In this document: in pieces, positions 40,722 to 50,174 of the stretch | Layout of the letters: each line of letters starts with the position of its first letter | How positions within the stretch are numbered: position 1 is the stretch's first letter | Source: an uncultured Desulfuromonas sp. | GTDB taxonomy: Bacteria; Desulfobacterota; Desulfuromonadia; Desulfuromonadales; Desulfuromonadaceae | Assembly: GCF_963676955.1 (NCBI RefSeq) | Contig: NZ_OY781461.1 | Coordinates: 3,404,225 to 3,468,224, forward strand | Length of the DNA: 64,000 nucleotides | Reading direction: 5' to 3' | The notes under the pieces: model-generated | The model's input: only the letters and a program-made list of their open reading frames with translations | Told to the model about the DNA's origin: nothing | The model's database searches: none | Made by a program: the position numbers and the translations under genes

Positions 40722-42799
40722 GAAAACCGACGCCACCATTCCAGCGCAGCTTTTTCATTGTTTTACTCCTGAGTACGACCTTGCTCGGCAACCGGCCCGG
40801 CCTGGCCGGCGCACCACCTGCAGGCTGGGCGGCACCGGGCCACGATCAGGCCCAGCAGCGTTCTCAGCAAACGGTCCCTCTGGTCGAAGCCATTCATCGG
40901 GAAGGCAGTCTGCGTCGATCCGAGCGTTTGCATGACCTGGGGCTGTCGATCAAGGCGGTCAAAACCACCTATTTCTACCTTAACAGCCCCCTGATCAGCG
41001 CCGTGGAGGACCATTACGAAGGCGTACGCTTTAACCACGGCCAGCATGCGGCACAGGCCGGCGACTGCAGCGTCTGCCACCACCTGCGCCCGGAGCAGGA
41101 TGTTGAATACAGCCCTCATCCTGAAACCGTGCGCTGTTCGGCCTGTCATCAAAAGTCCTTTGATCCCCGTGTTGCGGAACGGCCCGGCCTCAAGGCCGCC
41201 TATCACCAACGCTGCATCGGCTGCCATAAACAACAGCACGCCGGACCGCAGGTATGTACCGATTGTCACCTGAAACAAGTGCCGGATCACACCAAGCTGG
41301 TCAAATTACCGGATCATCCCGATGCCCTGCAAGTGACGGCGGAATGCCTGCGCTGTCATGAACAACAAGCCAACGACATGCTGCATACCGCCCATTGGCT
41401 GTGGCGCGGCCCCTCCCCTTACACCCAGGATCGCAGTCGCGAGGTGCTGCACGGCAAGGGGACCACAGCCCTCAACAACTACTGAGTGAGCCCGATCAGC
41501 AACGAGTCTCGTTGCACAAGTTGTCACGCAGGATACGGTTGGCAAGACAGCACCTTTGATTTCAACGACACTGGACGGATGGATTGTCTGGTGTGCCACG
41601 ATACCACCGGCAGCTATAAAAAAACGCCCACGGCGGCGGGCTGGCCGGACAAGGAACTGGATCTCAAACCCATTGCCGAGAAAGTCGGCCACAGCAGTCG
41701 GGTGAGCTGCGGCCGCTGCCACTTCAACGGCGGTGGCGGCGACGCCATCAAGCATGCGGATATGGGCGCCAACCTCGCCCAGCCCCATGCCGAGTGCGAT
41801 GTGCATATGGGCCACCTTGATTTCAGCTGTCGCACCTGTCACACCACGCGCCAGCACCGCATCGCCGGGCGCAGTTCCTCCGTGGCCGCGGCCGAGGGCA
41901 TCGTGCGCTGTGAGCAGTGTCATTCAGAGTCGCCGCATCTCGGCAACAGTCTGCTTGATCACCATCTCAACCGCCACAGCCTCACGTTGGCCTGCAATAC
42001 CTGTCATTCGCCGGTGTATGCCAAGTGCGCGCCGACCAAAACCTGGTGGGACTGGTCCAAAGCCGGCGACAAGCAGCGCAAAGCAACCATGGTGGATCTG
42101 GGCACCGGCAAGCCTTTGCCCGACTATCATGTCAAAAAGGGCGAGTTCCGCTGGCAACGCGCCGTCAAACCCAGCTACGCCTGGTTCAACGGCAACATGG
42201 CACGGGTTCTGTTGGGCGATGCAGTCACCCTTGATCAGGGTCCGGTCATGCTCACCCGGCCGCTGGGTTCCATCCAGGATCCGGCCGCCCGCATTACTCC
42301 GTTTAAGATCATGAAAGGAGTTCAGGCGTTTGATCCACGCTACCATACCCTGTTGGTGCCGCACCTGTTTCCCCGTAATAGCGAGGATACGACGGCCTAC
42401 TGGAAACATTTCGACTGGCAGAAAGCCTTTACCGACGGCATGGCCAGTGCCGGTCTGCCCTACAGCGGTCAGTGGCAATGGCAGGAAACCTGGATGTACT
42501 GGCGACTGGAGCATGAGGTGATGCCGGCAAAGATGGCGCTGAGTTGCATTCAATGCCACGACAGCCTGCGCGGTGAAAGAACCTGTGACCGTTGCCATCA
42601 GGACAGCCGCCATGTTGATTTTAAACAACAGGCACACAAGACGACGGATTTCAGCTTCTTGCAGCAGATCGGCCAGCCGACGCAGGACTTGGAGAAGACC
42701 AGTGATTATCTGGACCTGAAACAGCTCGGGTATCAGGGCGATCCGATTCTTACCGGTGGGCGGTTCAAACAACTGCCGATGGGACGCAATAAACAGTAA
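40718..42799 (+). CDS. OTR-like multihaem cytochrome c with a predicted selenocysteine (in-frame UGA)
   Basis: I read one 693-aa protein through the TGA at 41483-41485 (position 256 = Sec). Residues 1-31 are a signal peptide. An N-terminal haem module holds CSVCH, CSACH, CIGCH and CTDCH. From CLRCH (near 210) begins a domain like octahaem tetrathionate reductase: TAHWLWRG, ALNNY-U-VSPISNESRCTSCHAG, CLVCHDTTGSYKK, CGRCH, CRTCH, CEQCH, CNTCH, CIQCH and CDRCH. In total there are 13 CxxCH sites. In this family the segment N-N-x-C before NEPRCTSCH carries a conserved cysteine; here it is UGA. The downstream part alone would lack a signal peptide and a ribosome binding site. A SECIS-like hairpin follows the UGA. 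It probably receives electrons from the FeS/HybB subunits; the substrate may be tetrathionate, nitrite or hydroxylamine. Confidence 0.75.
41499..41515 (+). promoter_or_regulatory. SECIS-like hairpin after the in-frame UGA
   Basis: GCAACG-AGTCT-CGTTGC: a 6-bp stem that can extend to 7 bp, with G in the first or second loop position. It begins 13 nt after the UGA and its loop lies about 20 nt downstream, which fits the bacterial SECIS layout as I recall it. It resembles the fdhF element, whose loop also contains GUCU. Confidence 0.65.
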
Positions 42800-42828
42800 A
42801 AAAAAGCCCCCGCCCAATGGGCGGGGGG
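42798..42828 (-). terminator. Terminator between cytochrome and CHASE4 sensor genes
   Basis: GCCCCCGCCC (42806-42815), loop AAT, GGGCGGGGG (42819-42827). On the minus strand the stem is followed by eight T, so it ends mainly the sensor transcript; it may also act on the cytochrome operon. Confidence 0.75.
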
Positions 42829-42897
42829 ATTGCATTTTATCTTCAGGTGAGTTTTTACAACAGGCTCTTCAGATGATGATTCGGATGCCACCTGCTG

Positions 42898-44910
42898 TTA
42901 CATCTGACAAACTTCCAAGCTCTTGACCGCATAGTGACAATTTTCCACATCAGGTGAACATTGAAGATCATGAGCCTGGGATAACACCACGGCAAACAGT
43001 TCAGCCAGCTGTTCCACCGCCTGCAACTCGCGTTTTCCATAACCATTGGCATTGTTGGCCAGGGCGACTTGACCGATAATGCGTTTGCTGTCACACACCG
43101 GAACCGCCATAAAGTGAGAAATCTCTTCATTGATCCCTTCGGCCAGATTGACGACACTGAGCTGTTCCAACGAATTAAAATACACGCCGCTCTGCCGTTT
43201 GTAGACCGAATGCAGCAAAGAACCACGGCCGTTGGCCGGGGCCGGAATGATCGGATGGCCCTGATGTTTCTGCAACCCTTCAAACATGGGGGTGTAATCC
43301 CATAAACGCTGGAACTGATCCTGCTCGTCCAGTTCCGCGACAAAACCATGGCTGCTGCCGGTCAGGTTGCGGGCATACTCAAGAACTTCACTGGCCACCT
43401 CACGCACATTGCCGGCATGGTGCAGTATGGAGTGCGACAGCTTGGCCAGACGGCTGTTGAGAGCCAGTTCCCATTGCAGAGCCTCTTCAGAGCGTTTGCG
43501 CACGGTGATGTCTTCAAAGCACTCGATTCCGCCAATGATATGGCCCTGAGCATCGCGAAGAAAATCAGCATTTTTGCTGATGGTCAGCACCGAGCCGTTT
43601 TTATGGCGAATGGTGCACTCGCGCCCCATAATCGGCTTGTCGATCCCTTCATCAAACAGGCCGCAACTCTCCTGACAAGGTGTCTGGGCAAACAGAAAAC
43701 AGGTACTGCCCACCATTTCCGCGGCGCTATAGCCGGTAATCCGTTCGGCGCGGGCATTCCAGCTGGTAATCACCTTGTTACTGTCCACGGTAAAAATCGC
43801 GCTGGGTACCACCCGTTTGATCAGATCGGTTTTCTCCTCTGAAAAAGACTGGTGGACTCGACTTTCCTCCAAATCCGTCAGCAGATAATTGAATTCTTCG
43901 GCGAGTCCACCCATATCATCAGACGATAACGTCAGAGGCAGTGGAACAATACGGTTGCCACGACAGGAGTGAATGACGTTGGCCAATTCCTTGAAGGGCT
44001 GCATGACCATTCGACGCACCGTGGCGGCAAAGAGAAAGGCCAGCAGCAAAATGCTCAACAAGGCCAAACCAAGCGATGACATCATGATATTTCGTGTATG
44101 AACATACAGCGTCCGCGGCAGTTTCATCTGGACGACGGCGATCTCCTTCTGATCGAGATCGGTCAGTTTGGCATAAGCATCGAGGCTCGTATCGCCTGAA
44201 GCATGGACGGCAATGGGTGCGGTGCGGGTGATGTGCTTAAGCTGCTGAGACAATCTGTCGCCGATGCGGTGCAATGGTGTCACCTGAATGTCGAAACGGA
44301 ACTGGCGGGACAGATCATGGATTAAAGCGGCATCCAGCGGTCGGCTGAACACCAGGGTTCCCCTCACCGGGCCACGGGCATCACTGGTCATAATGGAGCG
44401 CGCCGCTACCATCTGCAGGCCATTGTCACCAGCCAGCAATCCGGAGGCGGGCCGTATGAGACCACCTCCCAATGCGGCCAGCGCATCATTGTACATAGAA
44501 TCATCCAGCGGCCGCTCCACACCCGTGACCAGATCCAAATGTTTATAAAACAGCACCGTCCCGGCACTGTTAAAAATCGCAACACTGCTCAGGCGGTTAT
44601 CAATGAGCATTTCATCAAGATAATTGCTTTGCAGGTAGGTTTCGTTCGCGGTTTCGATAAAGGCGTAGGTATCATCCCAGAAGGCGTAATCACGCACTAA
44701 ACGGTCGAGATTAACCACCTCCCGGTCAATCGACGTGAGAACCCGTTCCATGTGGTGACGGGCATCCTGTTCTTCAATCGCGGCATACCCCGGCAGGACA
44801 AAATAATAATAGGAAAACAGCGCCACAGAAAGGGCAACCAGAACGAAGCCTGCATAGGTCAGCAGCAAACGTGATTTAAGATTCAACATCATAATGCAGG
44901 GAGGCCTCAC
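42898..44910 (-). CDS. CHASE4-HAMP-PAS-GAF membrane sensor without output domain
   Basis: 670 aa; a second ATG at 44892 is an equally plausible start. A TM near 15-35 is followed by a periplasmic CHASE4 domain with LDRLVRDYAFWDDTYAFIE (near 67-85), a second TM near 275-297, HAMP (about 300-350), PAS (about 365-485, with a CQESC insert) and a GAF domain (about 500-650). The protein ends after the GAF domain, with no kinase, GGDEF, HD-GYP or MCP module in any frame downstream before the terminator. It may act through a partner or be the sensory half of a split system. Confidence 0.82.
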   Translation of the reverse strand: MRPPCIMMLNLKSRLLLTYAGFVLVALSVALFSYYYFVLPGYAAIEEQDARHHMERVLTSIDREVVNLDRLVRDYAFWDDTYAFIETANETYLQSNYLDEMLIDNRLSSVAIFNSAGTVLFYKHLDLVTGVERPLDDSMYNDALAALGGGLIRPASGLLAGDNGLQMVAARSIMTSDARGPVRGTLVFSRPLDAALIHDLSRQFRFDIQVTPLHRIGDRLSQQLKHITRTAPIAVHASGDTSLDAYAKLTDLDQKEIAVVQMKLPRTLYVHTRNIMMSSLGLALLSILLLAFLFAATVRRMVMQPFKELANVIHSCRGNRIVPLPLTLSSDDMGGLAEEFNYLLTDLEESRVHQSFSEEKTDLIKRVVPSAIFTVDSNKVITSWNARAERITGYSAAEMVGSTCFLFAQTPCQESCGLFDEGIDKPIMGRECTIRHKNGSVLTISKNADFLRDAQGHIIGGIECFEDITVRKRSEEALQWELALNSRLAKLSHSILHHAGNVREVASEVLEYARNLTGSSHGFVAELDEQDQFQRLWDYTPMFEGLQKHQGHPIIPAPANGRGSLLHSVYKRQSGVYFNSLEQLSVVNLAEGINEEISHFMAVPVCDSKRIIGQVALANNANGYGKRELQAVEQLAELFAVVLSQAHDLQCSPDVENCHYAVKSLEVCQM

Positions 44911-45215
44911 ATCTTAAATTGGAATCCATGGACATTTCATAGCTCATGGTCATAACACGCAACAGCTGATGCCTGTTTGACACAGAGCTTAAGAGCAAGA
45001 TGGATACCAATTTTTCAGCCTATAAGAATTTCCATTGGCGTTCTTCAGCAAACCCCAAGAAACACTACTAGCCCCATAAGAGAATCTTCACAACATGCGT
45101 ATACGGAATAGTTCTGATCACTTTTGGCAATGGGGGAAATCCCCCAAACCAATCCATTAATTTAAGCTAAAGGTGGGGCGAAAAACCCTCTCGGCATAAT
45201 GAGACTGCGCTAAAA
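44911..45215. other. Intergenic stretch with no recognised feature
   Basis: About 305 bp between the sensor gene (starting leftwards) and the yciH stop. I see no ORF, tRNA, hairpin or repeat; it presumably contains the sensor promoter. Confidence 0.4.
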
Positions 45216-45578
45216 TCACCCACCACTGCGCTTAACCGTCCACCCTTGGTCCTGCAAACGATCAATGAGTTGTGGGCGATGATCACCTTGAATCTCCACA
45301 ATGCCGTCTTTGACGGCACCACCACTGCCACAGGTTTTTTTCAGGGTTTTGGCAAACTCTTTCAAATCCGCACCCGCTAAAGGAATCCCGCGAATCACCG
45401 TCACCCCTTTTCCTTTACGCCCCTTTGTTTCGTAACTGATGCGAACAATGCCATCCCCCGGCGCGGCACTCGCAGCTTGGCAACGGCACTGTTTTACCTC
45501 CTCACCGCATCGCGGGCAGAGCCGCCCTTTTTCACTGCTGTAAACCGGACGGGATTCTTCATTCTGAAAACGGTTCAT
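45216..45578 (-). CDS. yciH: SUI1/YciH-family translation factor
   Basis: 120 aa, ATG with GGAGGA upstream. An N-terminal zinc-ribbon-like CPRCGEEVKQCRC (about 21-33) is followed by the SUI1/eIF1 fold: GKGVTVIRGIPL, LKKTCGSGGAVKDGIVEIQGD and a final VKRSGG. YciH-type proteins bind the small ribosomal subunit and affect start-codon fidelity. It is transcribed alone, divergently from the ferritin-like gene. Confidence 0.92.
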   Translation of the reverse strand: MNRFQNEESRPVYSSEKGRLCPRCGEEVKQCRCQAASAAPGDGIVRISYETKGRKGKGVTVIRGIPLAGADLKEFAKTLKKTCGSGGAVKDGIVEIQGDHRPQLIDRLQDQGWTVKRSGG

Positions 45579-45678
45579 GGATTTATCCTCCTGACTCTGA
45601 CAATTGACAGGTTATGACAAGCTGTTAATTTTTCATAAAAGGAAACAACGTTGGCACCCGACTGAAAGGAGCTACGCC

Positions 45679-46155
45679 ATGACATCACAACAAGGAGTTT
45701 GCTACACCTTTGAAGCGGCGCTGGAAATGGCACTTACCATGGAGCAGCGTTGCTTCCGGGCCTATCTGCAGGCGATACGCACCGTCAAAAATCGCGCTGC
45801 CGGGCTGATCCTCAAAGACGCTGCCCTGGATGAAATAGAGCATAAACAGCGGCTTGAAAAAGCCTTGATCGAGGGTGGGATCGACCCCGGCGACCATCTC
45901 CAGCAAACCATGCCGTTGATGAATCTGGATGAGTTGCTCAAACAAAAAGAGTTGACGCCCGATGCGGATTCACGTCAGGCACTGGCTTATGTCATCCACT
46001 TAAAAAAAGACAGTCTTGAGTTTTACGATAAATTGGCCAAAGGGTGCACAGGCGCGCCAATGGCACCAATCTTTCAACAACTGGCCAACGATGAAAGCCT
46101 TAACCTGCAAAAGCTTGAAGATCTTTACGAAGAGCATTTTCTGACGGAAAACTGA
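45679..46155 (+). CDS. Ferritin-like/rubrerythrin-type diiron protein
   Basis: 158 aa from ATG 45679, with GAAAGGAG 7 nt upstream; a TTG- or ATG-less extension to 45604 is not supported. Four-helix ferritin-like pattern: TMEQRCFRAYLQA (first Glu ligand near 21), DEIEHKQRL (E-x-x-H near 47-51), LKKDSLEFYDKL (near 105-116) and NDESLNLQKLEDLYEEHF. There is no rubredoxin domain at the C-terminus. Proteins of this group reduce peroxide or store iron. It is a single gene with a terminator shared with gltX. Confidence 0.82.
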   Translation: MTSQQGVCYTFEAALEMALTMEQRCFRAYLQAIRTVKNRAAGLILKDAALDEIEHKQRLEKALIEGGIDPGDHLQQTMPLMNLDELLKQKELTPDADSRQALAYVIHLKKDSLEFYDKLAKGCTGAPMAPIFQQLANDESLNLQKLEDLYEEHFLTEN

Positions 46156-46165
46156 GCCACATGCA

Positions 46166-46198
46166 ACAAAGGCCACAACACTATGTTGTGGCCTTTGT
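46166..46198. terminator. Bidirectional terminator between ferritin-like gene and gltX
   Basis: A perfect 15-bp stem, ACAAAGGCCACAACA (46166-46180) and its complement (46184-46198), with loop CTA. Confidence 0.8.
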
Positions 46199-46221
46199 AC
46201 GTTACCTCATCAACAACCGCC

Positions 46222-47616
46222 TTAACCGATACGGGCAATGGCGTCGTTGAGTCGCTGCAGGGTGCGCTCGCGACCGAGCACCAAAATCACTTCAAAAATG
46301 CCTGGAGCACTGGTGCCGCCGGACAAAGCCACCCGGGTCGGTTGACCAACCTTGCCAAACTTGAGCCCGGTTTCTTTGAGCACACCTTTAAAGGCGGCTT
46401 CGACACCTTCATGGGTAAATTCACACTGACTGAAGACGTCGGCCAGAGCTGAAAAAACTGGCTTTTGATCCGCGGTCAAAAATTTCTCGGCGGCGGCTTC
46501 ATCGAATTCAACGGAATCCGTGACATAAAAAACCGCTTTTTCCGCCATTTCTACCATGGTTTTGCTGCGATCCTGCAGGGTCTTAACCACTTCTGCCAGA
46601 TCAACCCCTTCAACCGGTGGGTGGCCCAGTTTGGTCAGGTATTCTACGAGCAGTTCGCCGAGTCGCTGCGGATCACCGGTTTTGATGTAGTGCTCATTGA
46701 GCCACAACAATTTTTCAGGATTAAACACCCCGGCAGAGCGTCCGACATTTTCCAGGCTGAATTTTTCAATCAGATCATCCATGGAGAAGATCTCTTCGTC
46801 TCCAAACGACCAACCGAGACGCACCAGATAATTGACCATCGCTTCAGGAAGATAGCCCATGTCACGATAGGCCATTACCGAGGTTGCACCATGGCGTTTG
46901 GACAGACGTTTTTTATCGGAACCGAGAATCATCGGCACGTGGGCAAACTCAGGAACCGAGTAGCCCAGCGCTTCATAAATCTGAATCTGGCGGGGGGTGT
47001 TATTGACATGGTCGTCACCGCGAATCACCAAAGACAGGCCCATTTCCGCATCATCGACAACAACAACAAAATTGTAGGTCGGGGTGCCGTCGGTACGCTG
47101 GATGATCATGTCATCCAACTCTTCATTATTGAAACTGATCGTTCCTTTAATCCGATCATTGAAACTGGTCACACCAGCTTCTTTGGATTTAAAACGGATC
47201 ACATACGGCGTGTCATCATCACGCGGTTCAAGAGCACGACAGGTGCCGTCGTATTGCGGTTTATCACCGCGCGCCATGGCTGCCTCGCGTTTGGCATCAA
47301 GCTCTTCCTGCGTGCAGTAACATTTATAGGCTTTGCCTTCATCAAGCAGTTGCTGAATTTTCGCCTTGTACAGATCAAAGCGCTCCGTCTGATAGAACGG
47401 CCCCTCATCATAAGACAATCCCAGCCAATCCATGGCCTGAAGAATGGCATCCACTGATTCCTGAGTCGAACGTTCCACATCGGTATCCTCGATACGCAGA
47501 ATAAACGTACCGCCCTCTTTGCGAGCAAGAAGATAATTGAACAATGCGGTGCGGGCACCACCGATATGCAGATAGCCGGTAGGACTCGGAGCAAAACGGA
47601 CACGTAGATCAGACAT
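46222..47616 (-). CDS. gltX: Glutamyl-tRNA synthetase
   Basis: 464 aa, ATG 47616 with AGGAGT upstream. Class I signature: [18 protein letters not shown] (HIGH-type motif near 17-20) and KRLSKRHGA (KMSKS equivalent KLSKR near 240). It charges tRNA with glutamate in the cytosol. The length is normal for the bacterial enzyme. A hairpin with a minus-strand T-run at 47634-47660 separates it from the Memo-like gene upstream. Confidence 0.96.
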   Translation of the reverse strand: MSDLRVRFAPSPTGYLHIGGARTALFNYLLARKEGGTFILRIEDTDVERSTQESVDAILQAMDWLGLSYDEGPFYQTERFDLYKAKIQQLLDEGKAYKCYCTQEELDAKREAAMARGDKPQYDGTCRALEPRDDDTPYVIRFKSKEAGVTSFNDRIKGTISFNNEELDDMIIQRTDGTPTYNFVVVVDDAEMGLSLVIRGDDHVNNTPRQIQIYEALGYSVPEFAHVPMILGSDKKRLSKRHGATSVMAYRDMGYLPEAMVNYLVRLGWSFGDEEIFSMDDLIEKFSLENVGRSAGVFNPEKLLWLNEHYIKTGDPQRLGELLVEYLTKLGHPPVEGVDLAEVVKTLQDRSKTMVEMAEKAVFYVTDSVEFDEAAAEKFLTADQKPVFSALADVFSQCEFTHEGVEAAFKGVLKETGLKFGKVGQPTRVALSGGTSAPGIFEVILVLGRERTLQRLNDAIARIG

Positions 47617-47633
47617 GGGAAACTCCTGATGGA

Positions 47634-47660
47634 TAAAAAAAGAAAGGTCATCGCGACCTT
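47634..47660 (-). terminator. Terminator after the Memo-like gene
   Basis: Minus strand AAGGTC-GCGAT-GACCTT followed by a T-rich run; it lies just before gltX and could also act as an attenuator. Confidence 0.6.
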
Positions 47661-47720
47661 GGTTTTATACTGCAACCATCGGAGGGAAACAAGGGATTTA
47701 TCAATCGGCAAGGCCGGGCG

Positions 47721-48524
47721 TCAATCAATAACGACACCGGCATAACCCACCACGGCGGAATGATCGCCATTCACATCGCCGGAATCCCCGTAACGGATCA
47801 GACGGGCATGGCGAGCGCCCAAGGCTCGGGCAATTAAAATCATCAACACCGCAGCACACACCCCGCACATGGTAATGTGTTCGCTTTTGACCTGGTGGTA
47901 CAAATCGGCAGCATCCAGGTGCAACAGGGCGTCAAGCGCCAGCTGGTCTTTTTTTCGCGCCACAATGGAAGGTTCATAATGGGTCATATCGGAGCTGGCA
48001 ACGATCAGCACCCTCCCCCCATCCTCCTTGAGAACCGCGCCGATCCCTTCACCGAGCTGCTGAAGAATCGGAAATGACAGCGATCCAAGCATCAGAGGGA
48101 TAATCGACAGAGCAGGATTTTTCACCTGTAAAAAAGGCAACAGCACCTCTAAGGAGTGTTCGCCGCGATGAGCCTGCATCTCCTGCGTCAAATGCGGCAC
48201 GTCATCAAGCAGACGCTGGGCCAGAGTTTCCGCGATCGGCACCTCGCCCAAAGGTGTTTTCCAGCCGCCTTGTGAATAAAGCGCACAGGGATGGCCGACA
48301 CCCCGATGATTCGGCCCCAACAGCAGAACCGTATCCGGCACCTCAACACCAGCCAGGGTTTCCCCGGCAATGGCACCGGAATACACATAACCGGCATGGG
48401 GCATCATCACGCCATAAGCGGGTTTTGCAGGTTGATCCGTTGCCAGGAACAACTCGACCTGCTGTCTTAATTCATAGGGATCATCGGTATAAAATTGGCC
48501 GGAAACAGCGGGTTGGCGAATCAT
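47721..48524 (-). CDS. amrB: Memo-family protein (AmmeMemoRadiSam system protein B type)
   Basis: 267 aa. MPHAGYVYSG (near 41-50), LLLGPNHRG (near 68-76), GEHSLEVLLPFLQ and ASSDMTHYEP carry the conserved histidines of the Memo family, structurally related to non-haem iron dioxygenases; CGVCAAVLM holds a cysteine pair. Bacterial members usually occur with an AMMECR1-like and a radical-SAM protein; neither is next to it here. Function uncertain. It is upstream of gltX on the same strand. Confidence 0.85.
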   Translation of the reverse strand: MIRQPAVSGQFYTDDPYELRQQVELFLATDQPAKPAYGVMMPHAGYVYSGAIAGETLAGVEVPDTVLLLGPNHRGVGHPCALYSQGGWKTPLGEVPIAETLAQRLLDDVPHLTQEMQAHRGEHSLEVLLPFLQVKNPALSIIPLMLGSLSFPILQQLGEGIGAVLKEDGGRVLIVASSDMTHYEPSIVARKKDQLALDALLHLDAADLYHQVKSEHITMCGVCAAVLMILIARALGARHARLIRYGDSGDVNGDHSAVVGYAGVVID

Positions 48525-48660
48525 ACTATCCTCCCATTCACACCCGACGTCATGGGCAATTGCCGGCGTCCGGGGAGATTAAACGGCGGTTGAAAAACGG
48601 ACTGTGGAGCGTATCGAAGGACGATTAAAATCAAGGACAACCGTGTCGTTCCCTGATTTT

Positions 48661-48727
48661 GCGGGCAAGACGAAAATCGCATTTTCGGCCTGCGTCATTG
48701 AAAAGTTCCCGGATGGGACTTTTCAAT
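48661..48727. repeat. Two-hairpin dispersed repeat, copy 2
   Basis: Read on the minus strand, an ATTGAAAA...TTTTCAAT hairpin is followed by CGAAAATGCGATTTTCG, matching copy 1 at 34767-34830 position for position with scattered changes. It lies just after the TauE stop, as copy 1 lies after the pgsA stop. Confidence 0.6.
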
Positions 48728-48733
48728 CCTCTG

Positions 48734-49549
48734 TTAAATGGCCGTTGACATGATACGAATAGCGACAACAACCAACAGCACAGCAAATACCTTAACCAGT
48801 CTAGCATGGGAAAAGGCACCGGCAAGCCGCACACCAATGCGCGAACCAACCAGGGAAAACGGCAGCACCAGGAGCATGACCGGGATCACAACAAAGCCCA
48901 CCGCGCCATGAGGGAGATGAGGGATCTGCCAGCCATTATAGATATAGGCCAGGGTTCCCGTCAAAGAGGAGACAACAATCAGAGCACTGGAATTACCCAC
49001 CGCCAGATGGATGGGAAAATTCAGAAACAACACCATCAACGGTACGGCAATCACACCGCCACCGATGCCGAAAAAGGCTGAAAACGCCCCGCTGATGCCG
49101 CCGACAGTCAGCAATGCCGTCGAGCGATCAACCAATGGTTTTTCTGCCGGGGCCATGCCGCCGAACACCAGCTTTGCCGCTACGGCCAACTGCATCACCC
49201 CAAACAGGATCTTGAGAATCGGTCCGCTGAGCATGGAAGCGCCCCAAGCTCCGACCAGTGCCCCCAGAGCGGATCCCACAGCAAGAAACACCACCTGGTG
49301 AAAATCGACATGGCCTCGGGAATGATGTCCCAGGGTATTGCTGATGGAGGTGGGAATAATGATGGCCAGACTGGTGGCGAAAGCACAATGGACCAGCACG
49401 TCGGGGTGGACACCGACAAGGTGGAAGCACCACAGAAACAGCGGCACCAGGACGACACCGCCGCCGATGCCGAGAAGTCCGGACAGACATCCGGCACAGA
49501 TACCGAGGACAGCGAAGCCGGCGAGAACCTGTGGAGCCCAGAATGTCAT
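48734..49549 (-). CDS. TauE/SafE-family membrane transporter
   Basis: 271 aa from ATG 49549 (GGGAGG 6 nt upstream; a longer frame to 49600 runs into the tRNA-Cys terminator). About eight transmembrane segments in two homologous halves, each with the family's glycine-rich loop: GLLGIGGGVVLVPL (near 22-35) and AFFGIGGGVIAVPL (near 163-176). Members export sulfite, sulfoacetate or related anions. No neighbour suggests the substrate. Confidence 0.88.
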   Translation of the reverse strand: MTFWAPQVLAGFAVLGICAGCLSGLLGIGGGVVLVPLFLWCFHLVGVHPDVLVHCAFATSLAIIIPTSISNTLGHHSRGHVDFHQVVFLAVGSALGALVGAWGASMLSGPILKILFGVMQLAVAAKLVFGGMAPAEKPLVDRSTALLTVGGISGAFSAFFGIGGGVIAVPLMVLFLNFPIHLAVGNSSALIVVSSLTGTLAYIYNGWQIPHLPHGAVGFVVIPVMLLVLPFSLVGSRIGVRLAGAFSHARLVKVFAVLLVVVAIRIMSTAI

Positions 49550-49570
49550 GACAACCTCCCAAAATGAAAA

Positions 49571-49597
49571 AAGCCAGCCTGCAAAACAGGCTGGCTT
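49571..49597 (-). terminator. Terminator of tRNA-Cys
   Basis: AAGCCAGCCTG (49571-49581), loop CAAAA, CAGGCTGGCTT (49587-49597), with a minus-strand T-run beyond. Confidence 0.85.
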
Positions 49598-49604
49598 CAT
49601 ATGT

Positions 49605-49678
49605 TGGAGGCCCCGCCCAGATTCGAACTGGGGATAAAGGCTTTGCAGGCCTCTGCCTTACCACTTGGCGACGGGGCC
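49605..49678 (-). tRNA. tRNA-Cys (GCA)
   Basis: 74 nt with encoded CCA. The acceptor GGCCCCG pairs with CGGGGCC, and the anticodon loop CTGCAAA gives anticodon GCA. The T-arm has GTTCGAATC. Confidence 0.95.
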
Positions 49679-49786
49679 GAGACGTCAAAAATGCTCCTTG
49701 CGTCAAGGCCCGCTAGTGATATCAAATCACTGTGATTACTGTCAAGAAAAAAGTCTTGAAAACATTCCCAAAGTGATCGTTATGGG

Positions 49787-50089
49787 TTACTCAGCCAGCT
49801 GCTCTTCTACAGAACGCATCTTGCGTTCCATGGTATGTTCGCGGTCACGCCGGTCATCAATCTTAATCAACGTGGACACGCGATGCGCACCGGCATTAAA
49901 GGGCGATTCGTGCATTTTGCGCACCAGTGCAAAAATCTCATCCAGCTCCCCTTCGAGAATGGTGCCCATCGGGGTCAACTGATATTTCAAGCCGGACTCT
50001 TTGACCAGTTGCAGACAACCAGCCACAAATTTGGATAAGCCACCGCTGCCTTCACCGAGCGGGGTACAACTGATTTGAACAACTGCCAT
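49787..50089 (-). CDS. MTH1187/YkoF-type thiamine-binding protein
   Basis: 100 aa, ATG with GGAGA upstream. It matches the small MTH1187 family throughout: QISCTPLG, YQLTPMGTILEGELDEIFALV (split over about 36-56) and HRVSTLIKIDDR. Structures of the family form ferredoxin-like dimers or tetramers that bind thiamine. It is a single gene; no thiamine operon is near. Confidence 0.85.
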   Translation of the reverse strand: MAVVQISCTPLGEGSGGLSKFVAGCLQLVKESGLKYQLTPMGTILEGELDEIFALVRKMHESPFNAGAHRVSTLIKIDDRRDREHTMERKMRSVEEQLAE

Positions 50090-50174
50090 GATCTTCTCCT
50101 GTCGGACAGAGGCATATTCTTAACATTCCGTCTGTCAGTTTAAAAAAGCCTCGTGGTGATGTAAACGGGAAAAA

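Noticed and set aside
40718-41485. Pseudogene caused by a nonsense mutation
   Set aside because: The downstream frame is intact over 437 codons with all haem sites, the operon is tight, and a SECIS-like hairpin sits at the right distance. Decay would be expected to leave more damage; it remains the main alternative.
41486-42799. Separate cytochrome gene starting with GTG directly after the TGA
   Set aside because: No ribosome binding site, no signal peptide, and the first residues align inside a known domain. It is better read as the continuation of the gene from 40718 through UGA.
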